Shown here piece by piece: positions 60,992 to 64,000 of a DNA stretch of 64,000 nucleotides. The stretch lies in assembly GCF_003339505.1 (NCBI RefSeq), contig NZ_QPIW01000011.1, positions 124,001-188,000 on the forward strand. The letters run 5' to 3'. Each line of letters opens with the position of its first letter. The stretch's first letter is position 1. Below the pieces are notes generated by a model. That model made no database searches. It was not told the origin of the DNA and saw only the letters and a program-made list of their open reading frames with translations. The position numbers were made by a program, and so were the translations under genes. This DNA comes from Runella aurantiaca. GTDB lineage: Bacteria > Bacteroidota > Bacteroidia > Cytophagales > Spirosomataceae.

Positions 60992-63900
60992 ATGAAAAAA
61001 AGCCTACAAAAATCCTGCGGGATGGGTGTCATACTCCTAGCGTTGTCGCTGAGTGGGCATCCCATTTGGGCGCAAACCTACGCCCGTGCCTACAAACTGC
61101 CTCAAAAATCAGAGGCTGCAGCGCCCACCATGCTGAAGTTGAGGGATGTACTCAAAGACCTCAAAAGTCGCTACCAAGTAGATATTTTGTTTGAGGGTGG
61201 CCTGGTAGAAGGCATTACCGTTTCTTCTGATATAGTCAATTTGAACGCAAATCTGGAACAAAATCTAGACCGTATTTTACGAACATCGGGCCTGAGTTAT
61301 AAGAAAGTCAAAAACGGTTCCTATGTTATTTTGGAAACCAAAAAATCTCCTAAAACGGCGGAAGCCGACGCCCGATTTCAAGAGAGTGTCAGTCCCGAAC
61401 AACCCGCCGAAAAACCCATAACAAGCGAAATACCGCAAGTGAAGAGTTTGGAAAAAGCGGAGGTAATGGCACAAACCGTCAAAGGAAAAGTTACCGATGA
61501 AAAAGGCGCGGGGCTGCCCGGTGTGAGCGTGTTGATTAAAGGCACACAGCGTGGCACCACCACCAATGCAGAAGGCGCTTTTCAGTTGGAGGTCCCCGAA
61601 ACCTCTTCCGTATTGGTTTTCAGCTACGTAGGTTATGAAAGCAAAGAAATCACCGTTGGCAATCAGACCAATATTTCCGTTTCTTTAGCCCCCGAAAGCA
61701 AGTCTTTGGGCGAGGTCGTCGTGACGGCCTTGGGGATTAAAAAACAGGCCAAAAGCATCGGCTACGCTACCGCAACGGTAGGCACGGAAGAGATGACCGT
61801 AAACCGCACCGCAAATTTTATGAATGCATTGCAGGGAAAAATGGCGGGGGTAAACATCACGTCGTTGGGCTCTGGGCCGGCAGGAACGAGCAAAATCCGT
61901 ATTCGCGGGCAATCTTCGTTTGGCGGCAACAACTCACCTTTAATCGTGGTCAACGGCGTGCCGATTGACAATACCAACAACGGTGCCCGGGGCGATGTTT
62001 CCGAAAAAGGAAGCAATCGAACCTCCGACGGTGGCGACGGATTGAGCAGCATCAACCCCGACGACATCGAAGCCATGACGGTCTTGAAGGGGGCTGCGGC
62101 GTCAGCCCTTTACGGGTCGCGGGCCAAAGACGGGGTTATCATGATTACCACCAAAACACGCGGCACAGGCTCGGGGATTTCGCTGAGTTACAACTCTAAT
62201 TTTACTTCTGAAACTCCGTTGGATTATACGGATTATCAATACGAATACGGACAGGGTGAAAACGGAGTTCGTCCTACGGCACCTTTTCCCACCTCGGGTC
62301 AGTGGAGTTTTGGTGAGAAGTTTCAGCCCGGCATGACCCATATTCTTTTTGACAACGTCACCGTTCCGTACGAGCCGCAGCGCAATCAAATCTCAAAGTT
62401 TTACCAAAAAGGTTATACTTGGACCAACACCTTGACACTGTCTTCGGGCAACGAAAACGGGGGCTTCAGTCTTTCGGTTTCCAACTTAGACAACCGTACC
62501 ATTTTGCGCAACTCTGGCTACGACCGCCGAACCATCAATTTGGGTTTTACGCAAACGCTTAAAAAACTGACCGTTTCGGGCAACGTTAACTACTCCAACG
62601 AATACCGTAAAAATCCGCCAAACATCGCCGAGCAGGATTACAGCCCAGTAATTATCTTCAACATGGCCAACTCTATGCCGTTGGATTTATTGGAAAAATA
62701 CGCCTCTGATGCCAACGGCAACGAAACCGTATGGTCGCGCTTTACCAACCGCACCAACCCCTATTTTGCCCTCAAACGTTTTGATAACATCCGTAACGAC
62801 CGTGTGTTTGGCAACCTGACGGCTCGCTACAATTTCACCAATTGGTTGTTTTTGCAGGGTCGGGTTGGTCAGGATTACTATTCTCGTGAACAGGATTATA
62901 ACTTGCCCACGGGCACCCAACGCCAACCCGCTGCACCCGCCGGGTTTGTGAACGGCCAATACGTGCAGGACGCCCGCAACGTGCGCGAACTCAACGCTGA
63001 CTTCTTGTTGGGAGCTAATAAAACCTTTGGTACAGTGGGGGTAAACGTAAATGTAGGGGGCAACCAAATGTACCGCCGCATCAGCCGCCACAACGTATTT
63101 GTCCAAGATTTTTACACCCGCGACCTGTACACCGTCGGCAACAGCCGCCAGCGCGACGCCACCTATGAGTTCTCAGAGCGTCAAGTAAATTCGTTGTATG
63201 CCTCGGCAGAGGTTTCATTCAAAGATTATTTATTCTTAAACGGAACCGTCAGAAACGACTGGTTTTCAACCTTATCGCCCGCCAATCGCAGCATTTTATA
63301 CCCTTCCATTACGGCGAGTTTTGTGTTCTCGCAGGCATTTGCTACCTCTTTACCCTCTTGGATTAACTTCGGTAAAATTAGGGCTGCCTACGCCGAAGTG
63401 GGAAGCGACACCGACGTGTCGCCGTATGCCAACAACCTTTTTTACGGCATCAATCCCCAACAGTTTCCCTCGCCAAGTGGTGTAGCACAGCCTTTGGGAA
63501 GCATCAGCGGCTCTACCGTTCCGAATGCCAACCTCCGCCCAATGCGGGTTTCTGAGAAAGAGTTTGGATTGGAGTTGAAGCTGTTTAACAACCTGATTGG
63601 ATTGGATTTTACGTACTACGACAAATTATCGTCCGACCAAATCCTCCGCGCTCAAACCTCTAACGCAGGCGGCTACCTCAATCAATTAATCAACGTCGGC
63701 CAAAGCCGTAATCAAGGTTTGGAAATGTTGGTCAATCTAAACCCCATCAGACGTCAGGATTTCAGTTGGAATTTTATTTTCAACGCGGCTTACAACAAAA
63801 CTAAAGTGCTCGATTTGGGCAGCGGCGTGAGCGACAACATGATTACCGTCGGCACGGGTGACTTTACGGGCGAACTGCGCCAAGTGGTAGGCCAACCGAT

Positions 63901-64000
63901 GGGACAATTGTTTGGATTTGGCTACCTCCGCGACGCCCAAGGCCGTCAGGTATTTGATGCTGGCAACGGCCGTCCGCTACGAACGCCAACCCAGATTGCG
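60992..64000 (+). CDS. SusC-family TonB-dependent transducer with STN domain, truncated by the window edge
   Basis: An ATG 20 bp after the FecR gene starts a frame that stays open for 1,003 residues to the right edge. A signal peptide (about 1-28, ending IWAQ) is followed by an STN domain (about 45-115; LKDLKSRYQVDILFEGGLV, LDRILRTSGLSYKKVKNGSYVI). A linker, a carboxypeptidase-D-like domain (about 168-240; VKGKVTDEKGAGLPGVSVLIKGTQRGTTTNAEGAF), a plug (LQGKMAGVNI, RIRGQSSFGGNNSPLIVVNGVPIDN, VLKGAAASALYGSRAKDGVIMITTK) and most of the barrel come next. The STN domain makes it the sensor of the ECF/FecR system. The ligand is unknown; a SusD gene may follow outside the window. Confidence 0.92.
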   Translation, partial: MKKSLQKSCGMGVILLALSLSGHPIWAQTYARAYKLPQKSEAAAPTMLKLRDVLKDLKSRYQVDILFEGGLVEGITVSSDIVNLNANLEQNLDRILRTSGLSYKKVKNGSYVILETKKSPKTAEADARFQESVSPEQPAEKPITSEIPQVKSLEKAEVMAQTVKGKVTDEKGAGLPGVSVLIKGTQRGTTTNAEGAFQLEVPETSSVLVFSYVGYESKEITVGNQTNISVSLAPESKSLGEVVVTALGIKKQAKSIGYATATVGTEEMTVNRTANFMNALQGKMAGVNITSLGSGPAGTSKIRIRGQSSFGGNNSPLIVVNGVPIDNTNNGARGDVSEKGSNRTSDGGDGLSSINPDDIEAMTVLKGAAASALYGSRAKDGVIMITTKTRGTGSGISLSYNSNFTSETPLDYTDYQYEYGQGENGVRPTAPFPTSGQWSFGEKFQPGMTHILFDNVTVPYEPQRNQISKFYQKGYTWTNTLTLSSGNENGGFSLSVSNLDNRTILRNSGYDRRTINLGFTQTLKKLTVSGNVNYSNEYRKNPPNIAEQDYSPVIIFNMANSMPLDLLEKYASDANGNETVWSRFTNRTNPYFALKRFDNIRNDRVFGNLTARYNFTNWLFLQGRVGQDYYSREQDYNLPTGTQRQPAAPAGFVNGQYVQDARNVRELNADFLLGANKTFGTVGVNVNVGGNQMYRRISRHNVFVQDFYTRDLYTVGNSRQRDATYEFSERQVNSLYASAEVSFKDYLFLNGTVRNDWFSTLSPANRSILYPSITASFVFSQAFATSLPSWINFGKIRAAYAEVGSDTDVSPYANNLFYGINPQQFPSPSGVAQPLGSISGSTVPNANLRPMRVSEKEFGLELKLFNNLIGLDFTYYDKLSSDQILRAQTSNAGGYLNQLINVGQSRNQGLEMLVNLNPIRRQDFSWNFIFNAAYNKTKVLDLGSGVSDNMITVGTGDFTGELRQVVGQPMGQLFGFGYLRDAQGRQVFDAGNGRPLRTPTQIA

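Noticed and set aside
1-64000. CRISPR arrays
   Set aside because: No set of regularly spaced direct repeats with unique spacers was seen; the only tandem repeats are the two degenerate units near 49 kb.

Overview
This 64 kb window looks like chromosome of a member of the Bacteroidota, most probably a Cytophagales/Spirosomaceae bacterium (Runella- or Spirosoma-like). The evidence is the SusC/SusD pairs, the hybrid two-component system, the ECF sigma/FecR module, DUF3078 and DUF5690 proteins, the rplM-rpsI-rpsB-tsf gene order, promoters of the TTTG-N18-20-TAnnTTTG type, and an ISAon1-type insertion sequence. The genus is inference.

Layout. 0-5 kb: the start of a gene cut by the left edge, an outer-membrane barrel, a small LytTR regulator with a promoter and two dyad operator candidates, and a reverse-strand membrane-tension/stress group (ECF sigma factor, small protein, MscS-like channel, DUF3078 protein, mscL). 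5-8.2 kb: tsf, rpsB, rpsI and rplM. 8.4-19.8 kb: nadB, a DUF5690 membrane protein, a divergent RraA-like/enolase-superfamily pair, a lipoprotein, a TonB-domain protein, a putative glycosyltransferase-like protein, a serine hydrolase and a quinone oxidoreductase. 19.9-24.9 kb: an L-rhamnose catabolic operon (bifunctional aldolase/dehydrogenase, isomerase, kinase). 24.9-27.7 kb: a nested mobile-element locus. 27.8-45.9 kb: tRNA-Leu(CAG), a beta-CASP MBL protein, two large PVC-type cytochrome-domain proteins, a lipase-like hydrolase, a penicillin acylase, a DEAD-box helicase, a DxDDTA-motif protein and a beta-helix-like exported protein. 46.1-58.1 kb: a complete fructan-utilisation locus (periplasmic-binding-domain hybrid sensor, MFS sugar porter, PfkB fructokinase, SusC, SusD, GH32). 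58.2-64 kb: a propeller-like repeat protein, then an ECF sigma factor, a FecR anti-sigma factor and an STN-domain SusC receptor that runs off the right edge.

The most interesting part is the nested insertion. An ISAon1-type element (perfect 24-bp terminal inverted repeats, perfect 8-bp target duplication) carries the same GC-rich 16-mer (TCGGAGCGCCGAAGCG) as apparent extra DNA in both of its reading frames. An IS110-family element has inserted into the middle of one of those 16-mers. Its 5' non-coding end folds like a bridge RNA, and its two loops contain segments matching both the 16-mer target and the element's own end. The IS110 transposase is itself broken by a different GC-rich 16-mer, and related GC-rich 16-mers lie just downstream of two host genes. 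This suggests a family of very short GC-rich mobile or inserted sequences that also serves as an IS110 landing site. A second short family, a hairpin with a conserved loop, occurs at 14.0 and 58.1 kb.
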